DNA of 64,000 bases from Micromonospora sp. R77. GTDB taxonomy: Bacteria; Actinomycetota; Actinomycetes; Mycobacteriales; Micromonosporaceae. Below the pieces are notes generated by a model. It saw only the letters and a program-made list of their open reading frames with translations, had not been told where the DNA came from and searched no databases. Each line of letters starts with the position of its first letter. The first letter of the stretch is position 1. Position numbers and translations under genes: made by a program. The stretch is from assembly GCF_022747945.1 (NCBI RefSeq), contig NZ_JALDST010000001.1, forward strand, positions 124,001 to 188,000, given 5' to 3'. Below are positions 16,890-24,982 of the stretch, piece by piece.

Positions 16890-17275
16890 CAGAGCGGGCC
16901 GTTGTTCCCGCTGCCCTGCGGGACCTCGTCGGCCTCGGCCACCCGCCGCACCTCGATCTTCGACCCGAGGGCCGCCGGGACCCGCGTGGCCCACTCGACC
17001 GCCTCACGTTTCGAGGCGACGTCGAGCAGGAAGTAGCCGCCGAACAGTTCCCTGGTCTCGCCGTACGGCCCGTCGGTGACCACCGGGGCGGCGCCGCTGA
17101 AGTCGACCACGACGCCCTGGGCCGGATCGTCCAGCCCTTCCGCCGCGAGGAGCACACCGGCCTTGATCATCTCCTCGATGAACTGGCGGGTGGTGGTCAT
17201 CATCTCGTCGATGTCGGCCATCATCGCCGCGTTCGACTCGTCGGTACCCCGCATAATCAGCAGGTACTTCGACAT
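16889..17275 (-). CDS. YciI / DGPF-domain protein
   Basis: 128 residues. YciI ferredoxin-like fold starting KYLLIMRG and carrying the DGPYGETRELFGG signature (DGPF motif) at about 83-95. ATG at 17275 with GAGGAGAA upstream. The partner of ECF42-type sigma factors: the pair is a recurrent unit, and the DGPF protein may be a target or sensor rather than an enzyme. Confidence 0.9.
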   Translation of the reverse strand: MSKYLLIMRGTDESNAAMMADIDEMMTTTRQFIEEMIKAGVLLAAEGLDDPAQGVVVDFSGAAPVVTDGPYGETRELFGGYFLLDVASKREAVEWATRVPAALGSKIEVRRVAEADEVPQGSGNNGPL

Positions 17276-17455
17276 CGCGTTCTCCTCGTCCGGGGCCGCC
17301 TGTCGGCCCTCGCACCGTCACGTCGAACGCGCGGCCCGCGGATCGACACGGCCGGCGGAGAAATTTCCCGCCGCGGCGCGGCCGGTCCCGCCGCCCCGCG
17401 TTCGCCCGGCAGCGGCAGCACCCGATGTCTCTGGGCGGGGGCCTTTCGGGCCTTG

Positions 17456-18172
17456 TCACTGTGCGTCGAGGTCGCGCAGGGCGTAGCGGAGGTGCTCCCA
17501 CTCCTCCTCCAGGATCACGTGCAGGCAGTGCACAACCGGCTCCTCGCGCTCGGCCGACCAGGCGGTCGGTCGCGACTCGGCGAGCAGCTCCGGCGTGACG
17601 TCGGCGAGGAAGTCGCGCACCATGGCCTGCCGCTCGGCACGCAGCTCGAGCGTCTCGGCGAGGGTCGGCTGCCCGGTCGCGAAGATCGACGTGTCGTATC
17701 CGTCCGTCTCGTACTCGACGTGGGGTTGGCCGAGCGGGTGGAAGGGCTGCGGCCGCCGCTGGATCGCCTTGCCGAGCCACGCGTCGGTGGCGAACGCGAG
17801 GTGGCGCAGGGTCTGCGCGAACGACCACTCGCCGTCGACCGAGACGTCGGCGGCACCGTCGGGCATGGACGCGACGCGGTCGACCGCCGCCGCCCAGGCC
17901 CGCTCCAGCGCCGCCCACGCCCCGCGCAGGCCGTCGGGATCCATGGCGTGCCGCAGCTCTCGCCCGGGAAACCGCCGGTTGAGCTCGGCCTCGACGAGCG
18001 GCGCCACGTCGACCCCGTTGACCACCAGCGCACCGTCCGCGAGCCACGGCGCGTCGATGTCGAGCCCGCGCACGTCGACGCCCCGCATCACCGCGCCGGC
18101 CAGCGTCGACCTGGTAAACCGCGCGCCCCGCAGATCCCTGTCGACGAACATCGTGACGTCGTCCTGGGCCAC
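17456..18172 (-). CDS. DinB-like protein with N-terminal pentapeptide-like stretch
   Basis: 238 residues. Residues about 1-50 read as short repeats (LRGARFTRSTLAGAVMRGVDVRG, split here) resembling a pentapeptide-repeat coil. The rest is a DinB/DUF664 four-helix bundle with SFAQTLRHLAFATDAW and a closing HVILEEEWEH that supply metal-ligand His residues. Such proteins are mycothiol-dependent or metal-dependent transferases of unknown substrate. GTG at 18172 with GGAGGGAG 8 nt upstream. Confidence 0.82.
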   Translation of the reverse strand: MAQDDVTMFVDRDLRGARFTRSTLAGAVMRGVDVRGLDIDAPWLADGALVVNGVDVAPLVEAELNRRFPGRELRHAMDPDGLRGAWAALERAWAAAVDRVASMPDGAADVSVDGEWSFAQTLRHLAFATDAWLGKAIQRRPQPFHPLGQPHVEYETDGYDTSIFATGQPTLAETLELRAERQAMVRDFLADVTPELLAESRPTAWSAEREEPVVHCLHVILEEEWEHLRYALRDLDAQ

Positions 18173-18258
18173 CTGGTTCTCCCTCCCTTCGGCGATCGCG
18201 GCGATGCTAACGAGCGGGTCCGACAACGATGCCGACGAGCCGGGACGGGCGCTTCGGG

Positions 18259-18828
18259 TCAGGCGGTCCACTCCGGGTCACGGCCGATGAAGCCGAGCAG
18301 TCTGGTCTGCGGGTCGGCGTCGTCCTTGACCGGTACGCGGGGACCGTACTGCCCGGACGAGCGGATGATCTCCTCCATCGGCTGCATCCCGGCCAGCAGT
18401 TGCGCACAGTGCTCCCGGTCGAGGCGGTCGTCCTGGCCGGTCGCCCGGGCCAGGTCCCAGGTGTGCATGAACACGTCGGTCGTGTAGAACTGGTCGATCG
18501 CGCGGTCCAGCGGCAACTCGCCGAGATGCGGATTCGACAGCCGACGGCCGGCCGTGGCCGGGTCGTCGAGCAGGGACTGCACCGCGTCGCGGTGGGCCTG
18601 CCACGCGGCGGCCGGGTCGTCGTCGACCGACGGCCCGGCGGGCAGCCGGACACCGGCGCCGGCGGCCAGGAACGGCGGCAACCATTCGGTGAGGTGGCGT
18701 ACGACGTCGCGGGCGGTCCATCCGGCGACCGGCGCGGGCGCGTCCCACGACCGGGCACCGTGGACCCGGTCGGTGAACCCGCGGCTGACCTGTCGGTGCC
18801 GCTCGGCGGGCCGGTCAGACAGTGCCAT
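18259..18828 (-). CDS. Maleylpyruvate-isomerase-like (TIGR03086-type) protein
   Basis: 189 residues. Opening helix, WTARDVVRHLTEWLP, then VFMHTWDLARATGQD, the metal-His pattern of the mycothiol-dependent maleylpyruvate isomerase N-domain family. It overlaps the upstream SRPBCC gene by 14 nt and is the third gene of an ArsR-SRPBCC-MDMPI operon, a frequent actinobacterial arrangement. Substrate unknown. Confidence 0.85.
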   Translation of the reverse strand: MALSDRPAERHRQVSRGFTDRVHGARSWDAPAPVAGWTARDVVRHLTEWLPPFLAAGAGVRLPAGPSVDDDPAAAWQAHRDAVQSLLDDPATAGRRLSNPHLGELPLDRAIDQFYTTDVFMHTWDLARATGQDDRLDREHCAQLLAGMQPMEEIIRSSGQYGPRVPVKDDADPQTRLLGFIGRDPEWTA

Positions 18829-19297
18829 CGGCGAGCAGCCCTTCGAGCTTTGCGTAGCCCTCGTTGACCCCGGTCTCCATGCCGCCGGCCAGCCATGCGT
18901 CGCGGGCCTCGAAGCTTTCCACCAGCGACTGGGTACGCAGCAGCGTCCGCCCGCCGTCGAGCCGCTCGAACCACAGCGTCTCCAGCGCCACGCCGTCGGG
19001 TTGACCCTCGAAGGTGAAGGTCTGGACGATCCGGTCCGGCCGTACGTCGTGGAAGCAGCCCCGGAACGCGTACTGCTCCCCGTCGCGGGTGGCCACGTAG
19101 CGCCAACTGCCGCCCGGGCGCGCGTCCCACTCCTCGATGCGGGTGTCCATCCCGTCAGGGCCGACCCACCGCACGAAGAGCTGCGGATCGGTGTGCGCCC
19201 GGAACAGCTGCTCGGGCGTGGCGTGGAACTCTCGGCGCATCCGGATGATCGGCACCTTCGGGTCGGCCTCGATGGTCGTCTCGGTGATGGCGCTCAT
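18815..19297 (-). CDS. SRPBCC / AHSA1-like protein
   Basis: 160 residues. REFHATPEQLFRAHTDPQLFVRWVGP, WDARPGGSWRY and a final helix after GGMETGVNEGYAKL identify the AHSA1/START fold usually paired with an ArsR-type regulator. The ATG overlaps the ArsR stop by 4 nt (ATGA), so the two are coupled. Confidence 0.9.
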   Translation of the reverse strand: MSAITETTIEADPKVPIIRMRREFHATPEQLFRAHTDPQLFVRWVGPDGMDTRIEEWDARPGGSWRYVATRDGEQYAFRGCFHDVRPDRIVQTFTFEGQPDGVALETLWFERLDGGRTLLRTQSLVESFEARDAWLAGGMETGVNEGYAKLEGLLADGTV

Positions 19298-19653
19298 GCC
19301 ACCCTTCCTTCCTCGGTCTGGTCGGTCGTGTCCTGGTTCATCTGTGCCAGTACGGCGTCGAGGCGGCGGTACCGCTCCTCGGCCTGGCGCCGGTAGCGTT
19401 CGATCCACGTCTCCATCAGGTCGAAGACCTCGACTTCCAGCCTTACCGGACGGGGTTGCGGCCCAGCGGGCCGGCTCACCACCCCGGCGTCCTCCAACAC
19501 CTTGAGGTGCTTGTAGACCGCCTGCAACGAGATCGGGTAAGGCTCGGCGAGCTGGTTCACCGTCGCGTCGCCCACCGCCAGCCGAGCCACCATGTCGCGC
19601 CGGGTCGGATCCGCGAGCGCCGCGAAGACCCGCGACAGCGTGTCCGCCGCCAT
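19294..19653 (-). CDS. ArsR-family winged-helix regulator
   Basis: 119 residues. VFAALADPTRRDMVARLAVGD, then QAVYKHLKVLEDAGVVSR (recognition helix), then a C-terminal helix. No metal-binding Cys pair, so it belongs to the non-metal ArsR subgroup that accompanies SRPBCC genes. ATG at 19653 with GGGAGGGG 5 nt upstream; a GTG two codons earlier is less favoured. A perfect palindrome 17 nt upstream is its likely autoregulatory operator. Confidence 0.92.
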   Translation of the reverse strand: MAADTLSRVFAALADPTRRDMVARLAVGDATVNQLAEPYPISLQAVYKHLKVLEDAGVVSRPAGPQPRPVRLEVEVFDLMETWIERYRRQAEERYRRLDAVLAQMNQDTTDQTEEGRVA

Positions 19654-19670
19654 CGACACCCCTCCCGCAC

Positions 19671-19690
19671 TTTCAACCTGCTAGTTGAAA
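19671..19690. promoter_or_regulatory. Palindromic operator of the arsR operon
   Basis: TTTCAAC-CTGCTA-GTTGAAA: perfect 7-bp arms with a 6-bp centre in the AT-richer promoter region. Confidence 0.6.
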
Positions 19691-19780
19691 ATCAAGCTAC
19701 CCTCGCCGTGCGACCGCGTCAACCGAAAAGGTGAAAGCGCAGGCCAAAGCGGCAGAGGCCAAGGTGTCACAGCGCAGCGA

Positions 19781-19786
19781 TAGCCT
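19781..19786 (+). promoter_or_regulatory. -10 box TAGCCT, leaderless start
   Basis: TAnnnT hexamer 6 nt before the ATG at 19793; no Shine-Dalgarno present. Confidence 0.4.
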
Positions 19787-19792
19787 GCTGTC

Positions 19793-20440
19793 ATGGCGAG
19801 GGCGGAACTGGATGAGCTGATCGTTGCCGACGCCGACGGGCTTCGCGCGTGGTTGTCGGTCAACCACGCCACGTCGCCCGGCGTGTGGCTCGCCCTGACC
19901 AGGAAGGGCGGCACGGTCACCACCCTGACCTGGCAGCAGGCGGTCGACGAGGCCCTGTGCTTCGGCTGGATCGACGGGCAGGCCCGGAAGCGGGACGAGG
20001 AGAGTTCCTGGATCCGGTTCACCCCTCGCCAGCCCCGCAGTTCCTGGTCGCAACGGAACGTCGCCCACGTGGCCCGGCTTGAGGCAGACGGGCGCATGCA
20101 GCCGGCGGGCCGCGCCGCGGTGGAAGCCGCGAAGGCGGACGGCCGATGGGCCGCCGCCTACGCCCCGCCGTCCGAGGCGGAGGTGCCGGCCGATCTCCTC
20201 GCCGCCATCGCCGCCGAGCCCGCCGCGCAGGCCATGTTCGACGTGCTCACCAGGACCAACCGGTTCTCTCTCATCCACCGCGTCAACGCCGTGAAACGGG
20301 CGGAGACCCGGGCGCGCAAGATCAGCGAGTTCGTCGCCATGCTGGCCCGACACGAGACGATCCACCCGCAGAAGGCCACCCCTGTTGGCTCCGCCGGGCC
20401 GCCGGAAACCGCGGCGCGCGCCGACGACGCCGACGGCTAG
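19793..20440 (+). CDS. YdeI/OmpD-associated family protein
   Basis: 215 residues. ATSPGVWLALTRKGG, DEALCFGWIDGQ and SWIRFTPRQPRSSWSQRN form the YdeI signature in order; the C-terminal basic helix KRAETRARKISEFVAMLARHE is also typical. Family members in enterics affect resistance to cationic peptides; the biochemical activity is unknown. Followed closely by the MOSC gene, whose -10 box uses this stop codon. Confidence 0.87.
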   Translation: MARAELDELIVADADGLRAWLSVNHATSPGVWLALTRKGGTVTTLTWQQAVDEALCFGWIDGQARKRDEESSWIRFTPRQPRSSWSQRNVAHVARLEADGRMQPAGRAAVEAAKADGRWAAAYAPPSEAEVPADLLAAIAAEPAAQAMFDVLTRTNRFSLIHRVNAVKRAETRARKISEFVAMLARHETIHPQKATPVGSAGPPETAARADDADG

Positions 20441-20443
20441 GCT
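20438..20443 (+). promoter_or_regulatory. -10 box TAGGCT formed by a stop codon
   Basis: TAGGCT begins with the TAG stop of the YdeI-like gene and lies 7 nt before the GTG of the MOSC gene, consistent with a separate leaderless promoter. Confidence 0.35.
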
Positions 20444-20450
20444 GCCGGCC

Positions 20451-21113
20451 GTGTCCACGATCGTCTCGGTCAACCTGGCGGTGCCGCAGCCCAACCCGGC
20501 CAAGGGCGTCGGTGTCACCGGCATCGACAAACGGCCGGTCGACCACCCGGTGCCCGTGCGGGCGCCAGGACCGAAGACGACGGGGCTGCACAGCGGCCTG
20601 GTCGGCGACCAGATCTTCGACATCGAACACCACGGCGGCGACGACCAGGCGGTCTACGCGTACGCGCGGGAGGACTACGACTGGTGGCAGGCGCGGCTGG
20701 GCCGCCCGCTGGCCAACGGGCTCTTCGGCGAGAACCTGACCACCGAGGGCGTGGACGTCAACGGCGCGGTCATCGGCGAGCGGTGGCACATCGGTCCGCG
20801 GTTGGTGCTCCAGCCGACGTTCGGCCGCATCCCGTGCGTCACGTTCGGGCACCGGATGGGCGAGCCGCACTGGGTCAGGACCTTCACCCGTGCCGATCGC
20901 CCCGGGGCCTACCTGCGGGTGCTGGAGCCGGGCGAGGTGCGCGCCGGTGACCCGGTGACCGTGGCGGACCGCCCGGCGCACGGGGTGACGATCGCGCGCG
21001 CGTTCCGGGCGTACCTGACCGAGCCGGAGCTGCTGCCCGAGCTGATCGGGATCGACGGGCTGCCCGACGACCTGCGCGAGACGCTGGCGGAACGGCTCCC
21101 CCGCCAGCGCTAG
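20451..21113 (+). CDS. MOSC domain protein
   Basis: 220 residues. GLVGDQIFDIEHHGGDDQAVYAY, FGENLTTEGVD and PCVTFGHRMGEPHW are the beta-barrel MOSC landmarks (cysteine corresponds to the conserved sulfur-carrying site, here Cys near 124). YiiM-like proteins use a molybdenum cofactor to reduce N-hydroxylated compounds. GTG at 20451. Convergent with a YunG-like gene. Confidence 0.9.
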   Translation: MSTIVSVNLAVPQPNPAKGVGVTGIDKRPVDHPVPVRAPGPKTTGLHSGLVGDQIFDIEHHGGDDQAVYAYAREDYDWWQARLGRPLANGLFGENLTTEGVDVNGAVIGERWHIGPRLVLQPTFGRIPCVTFGHRMGEPHWVRTFTRADRPGAYLRVLEPGEVRAGDPVTVADRPAHGVTIARAFRAYLTEPELLPELIGIDGLPDDLRETLAERLPRQR

Positions 21114-21140
21114 CACCGGCGCCCCGTGGCCGGCGGCCCG

Positions 21141-21542
21141 TCACCGTTCCCGGCAGCCCGTCGCTACGCCGTCGAGCTGCGCCAGCACCCGCAGCCGCAG
21201 GGTCCGGTACTGCTCGCGGCATCGTCGCGGGACGCCCGGTGGCCGGTGCTGCACCTCACCGCCGACGACGACCTCTTTCGGCCGGAACTGATCAGCCGTG
21301 AGGTCCACCTGGCGACCGTCGGGCAGCCGGTTCCAGTAGTGGTGACCGACCTTGGCGGCGCCGACGAAGACCTCGCCGAGGACCAGTTCCCCGCCGAGCA
21401 GGTCCTGGACGACCAACGCGGTCACTCCGCACTGCCCCCGGGCGGGATTCTCCGGCCCCCAGTCCCGCGCGTCGTGCGGGTCGCAGGTGTCGGCTCCCCA
21501 ACTGGCGCGAAACATCGGGTGCAACTCTTCCAGGGCGAGCAT
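21141..21542 (-). CDS. YunG-family protein
   Basis: 133 residues. ASWGADTCDP, GQCGVTALVVQDLLGGELV, HYWNRLPDGRQVDLT and the closing CREQY motif match the YunG family. The conserved Cys, His and Asp (Cys in GQCG, His in GHHYWN) suggest a papain-like peptidase fold of unknown role. ATG at 21542 with GGAGGG 8 nt upstream. Divergent from a DinB-type gene. Confidence 0.78.
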   Translation of the reverse strand: MLALEELHPMFRASWGADTCDPHDARDWGPENPARGQCGVTALVVQDLLGGELVLGEVFVGAAKVGHHYWNRLPDGRQVDLTADQFRPKEVVVGGEVQHRPPGVPRRCREQYRTLRLRVLAQLDGVATGCRER

Positions 21543-21660
21543 CTGCGAAACCCTCCTCCCTCGCCGGACACCTGCCGGACGCTGAGGTGAAGGGTGCACC
21601 CTCGACCGGCTTGAGGATCAAGGGGAAGCGTCGTCGGTCGCGTCGTGGAATGCTTCGGGC

Positions 21661-22239
21661 ATGCCGTCCCTCCCACCGACCTTCGCCGACCAGGTCATCG
21701 CCCAGCCGCCCCGGGCCCAGTTCGAGTCGTTCCTCGACGAGCACCGCGACGCGCTCAACGGTTGCCTGGACGGGCTGACCGAGGAACAGGCGCGCCGGTC
21801 GTTGGTGGCCTCCCGGACGACGCTGCTGGGCCTGGTGAAGCACGTGACCTTTGTGGAGAAGGTCTGGTTCGACCAGGCCGTCACGGGCCGGTCGCGCGCG
21901 GAGATCGGCATCCCGGCGGCGTCCGAGGACTCGTTCCTCCTCACCGACGACGACACGATCGCCACCGTGCGGCTCGCGCACCGCGAAGCCTGCGCGGCGG
22001 CACGCCGTACGACGTCGGCCTTGGAGCTGGACGACATCCTTCCCGGACATCCGCGGGGTCCGCTTCCGCTGCGGTGGGTCTATCTCCACGTGCTGCGCGA
22101 GCTCGCCCAGCACTGCGGGCACGCCGACATCCTCCGTGAGCAACTCCTCGACGAACGGCCCGTGGGCCCGGCTTCGGTAGGGGTTCCGCAGCTCGGAGAG
22201 TTGCCTGCGGACACCGGTCAGGCCTTCGGCGCACCGTAA
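21661..22239 (+). CDS. DinB-family (DUF664) protein
   Basis: 192 residues. LVASRTTLLGLVKHVTFVEKVWF and LRWVYLHVLRELAQHCGHADILRE supply the three metal-ligand His of the DinB four-helix bundle. Common in Micromonosporaceae, probably thiol-dependent transferases. The 3' end overlaps the convergent ricin-like frame by 22 nt. Confidence 0.88.
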   Translation: MPSLPPTFADQVIAQPPRAQFESFLDEHRDALNGCLDGLTEEQARRSLVASRTTLLGLVKHVTFVEKVWFDQAVTGRSRAEIGIPAASEDSFLLTDDDTIATVRLAHREACAAARRTTSALELDDILPGHPRGPLPLRWVYLHVLRELAQHCGHADILREQLLDERPVGPASVGVPQLGELPADTGQAFGAP

Positions 22240-22652
22240 GGGAGCGCGAAGAGCCATTGTTGCGGGATGCGACCGTGGCGAGCCTCGAACCAGGGCTGCC
22301 ACCCGGTGTCGGCATCCTCGTTCAAGGTGAGGAACAGGTGATTGCCCATCGACTGAACGGTGTATCCGATGCCGTCGGGCGTGCCGCTCAGTCGCCACCG
22401 CTGCGAAGGAGAACCGTCGGGCTCGCGCATCTCGGGATGCGGTGCGGCGCTCAGCGCCAAACCGTTCGACTCCGAGACGATGAGGACCTCCCCCTCGACG
22501 CCGCTGGGCCTCAGCGTCCACAACTGCTGCGGCTGCCCGTGTGCGGCCCAGACGATGACGCCATGGTTCGGCTCCGCAGCGTATGCCGTGTCCAGGCCCT
22601 TTCCGCAGGATCGCGCGACGATGACGAAGGGACCGGCGACCGGTGGAGACAG
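22218..22652 (-). pseudogene. Ricin-type beta-trefoil-like reading frame without a usable start
   Basis: An open frame of 148 codons between stops reads with lectin-like features: VARSCGKGLDTAYAAEP, VWAAHGQPQQLWTL and QRWRLSGTPDG, the Q-x-W pattern of ricin/RICIN trefoils. No ATG or GTG begins this frame; only CTG (22652) or TTG (22523) are available and neither has a ribosome site. A GTG at 22665 starts the neighbouring frame with a similar leader, so a one-base shift may have separated the start from the body. Secreted or intracellular location cannot be judged. Function unknown. Confidence 0.5.
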
Positions 22653-22739
22653 CTGTCGGACTCACGACCGACATGCTCACTGCGCTGACCGTCGCGTCAG
22701 TTTTCCGAGCACCCCCGGCGGTGCCCGCTCGGCTCCCGG

Positions 22740-23345
22740 TCAGTGGGTCAGGCCTCGGCCGCGCACCAGCGGCAGGAAGATCTCGTCGACGATCTCGACC
22801 AGCACCTCGTCGGGCACGGACGGAATCCCCCGCAGGGCGTACTCCCCGCGCAGGAGCATCAGTGGCAGCGCCGCCACCCGCGGCTGCACCGCCTCCGGGG
22901 GCGCCTCGCCACGGGCCACCGCCCGGCTGAGCAGGGTGAACCAGGCGGCGTTCATCGCCCGGCCGCCGGCCTGCTCGCGCAACAGCTCCAGCAGCGCCGG
23001 CTCGTCGGCGGCCGCCGCCAGGAGGTCCCGCAGGATCGCCCCGAAGGGTGAGGACCAGGTCGCGTTGGCCCGCCGCAGCAGCTCCAACGCGTCGCCCCGG
23101 AGGCTGCCGGTGTCCGGCGTCGGGGTGCGGGTGTCGGCCAGGTGCTTGTAGGCGGCGATGCCGAGCGCGGCGCGCTGCGGCCAGCGCCGGTAGATGGCGT
23201 TCTTGTTGGTGCCGGCGCGCCGGGCGACCTTGTCCATCGTCATGCCGGCGTAACCGGAGGCGGTCAGCTCCTCGGCGGCGGCCCGCAGGATCGCGTCCTC
23301 CAGCTCCGCACCTCGTCGTCGCTGTCCGGCCGCCACGGTACGCAT
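22740..23345 (-). CDS. TetR-family regulator
   Basis: 201 residues from ATG 23345. HTH pattern AILRAAAEELTASGYAGMTMDKVARRAG then NAIYRRWPQRAAL; the C-terminal helical ligand domain ends LVRGRGL. An upstream in-frame ATG at 23360 would lie almost on the -10-like TACCTT. Divergent from the TIM-barrel gene with a GGTAC inverted repeat between them, so it probably represses both. Confidence 0.9.
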   Translation of the reverse strand: MRTVAAGQRRRGAELEDAILRAAAEELTASGYAGMTMDKVARRAGTNKNAIYRRWPQRAALGIAAYKHLADTRTPTPDTGSLRGDALELLRRANATWSSPFGAILRDLLAAAADEPALLELLREQAGGRAMNAAWFTLLSRAVARGEAPPEAVQPRVAALPLMLLRGEYALRGIPSVPDEVLVEIVDEIFLPLVRGRGLTH

Positions 23346-23364
23346 CGTACGCCAACCCATGTAA

Positions 23365-23379
23365 GGTACTGCCCGTACC
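23365..23379. promoter_or_regulatory. GGTAC-TGCCC-GTACC operator
   Basis: Perfect 5-bp arms, 5-bp centre, in the 49-nt gap between the divergent tetR and TIM-barrel genes. It ends 2 nt before AAAGGAGG of the latter, so a bound repressor would block both promoters. Confidence 0.6.
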
Positions 23380-23394
23380 CTAAAGGAGGTAGCA

Positions 23395-24435
23395 ATGCGC
23401 GCCTGGGGCGTCACCTACGACACCGGCTTCACCACCGTCGGAACCACCACCCACGAACCCTTCGACCCCGACGTCGTCGCCCGGGACATGCGGGTCATCC
23501 GCGACGACCTGCACGCCGACGCCGTCCGGATCACCGGTGGGGTCGCCGACCGCCTGGCGGTCGCCGCCCGGCACGCGGCAGCCGCCGGCCTGGAGGTCTG
23601 GTACTGCCCGTTCACCAACGACCTGACCCCTGACCAGCTCCTGACCTTCCTGCTGGACGCCGCCGAACGCGCCGAGCGGATCCGGCGGGACGGGGCGAAC
23701 ATCCGGTTCCTCACCGGCTCGGAGATCAGCATCATGACCCTCGGGATCCTGCCCGGCGCCACCCTGACCGAGCGGGCGGCCGTCCTCACCGACCCGGCGC
23801 GGGTCCGCGAGGTCCTTCCCACCGTGCAGCGGGAGACCAACGCGCTGCTGGCCCGCGCCGCCGCGGGCGCCCGCGCCCGTTTCGGTGGCCTCATAGGGTA
23901 CGCGTCGCTCCCTATGGAGGCGGTTGACTGGACGCCGTTCGACTTCATCGCCACCGACGCCGGCTACCGCGACGCCAGCAACGCCGCCGCCCTGCCGGCG
24001 AGCCTCGCCGCCATGACCGCCCGGGGCAAGCCCGTCGCCGTCACCGAGTTCGGCTGCGCGGCCTTCACCGGCGCCGCCGACCGGGGCAGCCGCAGCGACA
24101 TCATCGAGTACGACCAGCACACCGCGCGGCCCGTCCGACTCACCGAACCCGTCGATCGCGACGAACCCGAGCAGGCCGCCTACCTGCGCGATCTCCTCGA
24201 CGTCTGGGACGCCGGTGGCGTGGACACCGCCTTCGTCCAGACCTTCGCCGCCCGGCACCTGCCCACCTCGGACGATCCCGCGCAGGACTTCGACCGGGGC
24301 AGCTTCGGCATCGTGAAGGTCCTCCCACCCGGCCGCACCGGGACCGCCTACCCGGGCATGCCGTGGGAGCCGAAGGCCGCCTTCCACTCCTTGGCCGAAT
24401 ACGGTCGCGCCCGGGCCGGCGCGTCCACGGTCTGA
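23395..24435 (+). CDS. TIM-barrel glycosidase-like protein, function unknown
   Basis: 346 residues. Pattern suggests a (beta/alpha)8 barrel: WGVTYDTGF, VVARDMRVIRDDLHADAVRITGG, LEVWYCPFTND, FLTGSEISIM (possible acid/base Glu), FDFIATDAGY, KPVAVTEFGCAAF (possible nucleophile Glu at a strand end), DTAFVQTFA. The two Glu positions on strands 4 and 7 match retaining glycoside hydrolases of clan GH-A, although no GH family is assigned. No signal peptide. Near-perfect Shine-Dalgarno AAAGGAGG 5 nt before ATG. Controlled by the divergent TetR. Similar proteins are often labelled only hypothetical. Confidence 0.7.
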   Translation: MRAWGVTYDTGFTTVGTTTHEPFDPDVVARDMRVIRDDLHADAVRITGGVADRLAVAARHAAAAGLEVWYCPFTNDLTPDQLLTFLLDAAERAERIRRDGANIRFLTGSEISIMTLGILPGATLTERAAVLTDPARVREVLPTVQRETNALLARAAAGARARFGGLIGYASLPMEAVDWTPFDFIATDAGYRDASNAAALPASLAAMTARGKPVAVTEFGCAAFTGAADRGSRSDIIEYDQHTARPVRLTEPVDRDEPEQAAYLRDLLDVWDAGGVDTAFVQTFAARHLPTSDDPAQDFDRGSFGIVKVLPPGRTGTAYPGMPWEPKAAFHSLAEYGRARAGASTV

Positions 24436-24441
24436 CGCCGC

Positions 24442-24615
24442 TCACGCGAGGCGCTGGAGACGGACCTTCGGCTGCTCGTTGCGCAGGTGACCTTGCTTGT
24501 GCTGGCGGACCTGCTCGTCCCACACCTCCTGGTCGTAGTCCGGATCCGGCGGGATCCACCTGTGCGAACCGTCGCTGTAGTGGAACTTCTCGTCCCCCGG
24601 TCGCAGGATGCTCAC
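24442..24615 (-). CDS. Small acidic protein, last gene of a four-gene cassette
   Basis: 57 residues from a GTG at 24615 whose GTGA overlaps the stop of the gene above; an alternative GTG nine nt earlier is possible. Rich in Asp, Glu, Trp and Tyr (DGSHRWIPPDPDYDQEVW) then a basic tail (PKVRLQRL). No known family recognised. Translational coupling and conservation-like composition argue that it is real. Confidence 0.6.
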   Translation of the reverse strand: MSILRPGDEKFHYSDGSHRWIPPDPDYDQEVWDEQVRQHKQGHLRNEQPKVRLQRLA

Positions 24616-24830
24616 CGCAGCCACCCCAGGAAGCGCCGGTGCAACGCGCCGGCCGGCGCCCAGCTCAGGTCCGCAGTGGCGTGGACGAGCTGCGCCCCCA
24701 GGTACAACGCCAACGACACCGGAGCGTCCGCGTACTCCGCCCGCAGTTCACGGCGGCGGGTCGCGCACGGCCACGGCGCACCGCAACCACCGCACGACCA
24801 GACCGGCGGCACCGGGCCGTGGGTGGTCAC
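24612..24830 (-). CDS. Small Cys-rich protein of the cassette
   Basis: 72 residues. WSCGGCGAPWPCATRRREL gives three Cys in CxxC-x4-C spacing near the N-terminus, a likely zinc ribbon half, followed by an amphipathic helix (AEYADAPVSLALYLGAQLVHATADL). GTG at 24830 overlaps the stop above (GTGA). Similar small proteins accompany XRE regulators in Micromonosporaceae; role unknown. Confidence 0.65.
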   Translation of the reverse strand: MTTHGPVPPVWSCGGCGAPWPCATRRRELRAEYADAPVSLALYLGAQLVHATADLSWAPAGALHRRFLGWLR

Positions 24831-24982
24831 CCGCGCACCCCCGGGAACCGCGCGGCGGCCGCCCGCGCCCGCTGGCCGGTCACCCACTCCACCTGCCGGC
24901 ACGGGTACGGCACCAGCCGCGCCCGGCGCCCCACGCACATCCCGTCCCGACCCCGCAGGTGTACGGGCTCGTCGTCGCTCAC
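24827..24982 (-). CDS. Tiny basic protein of the cassette
   Basis: 51 residues with two Cys and a high Arg content (CVGRRARLVPYPCRQVEWV then GQRARAAAARFPG). GTG start at 24982 overlaps the stop of the 125-residue gene, and its own stop overlaps the next GTG. No family recognised. May bind nucleic acid or act as a small adaptor (speculation). Confidence 0.55.
   Translation of the reverse strand: MSDDEPVHLRGRDGMCVGRRARLVPYPCRQVEWVTGQRARAAAARFPGVRG

Noticed and set aside
17430..17455. Possible terminator GGCC-N-GGCC after the YciI gene
   Set aside because: Only a 4-bp stem; too weak to call.
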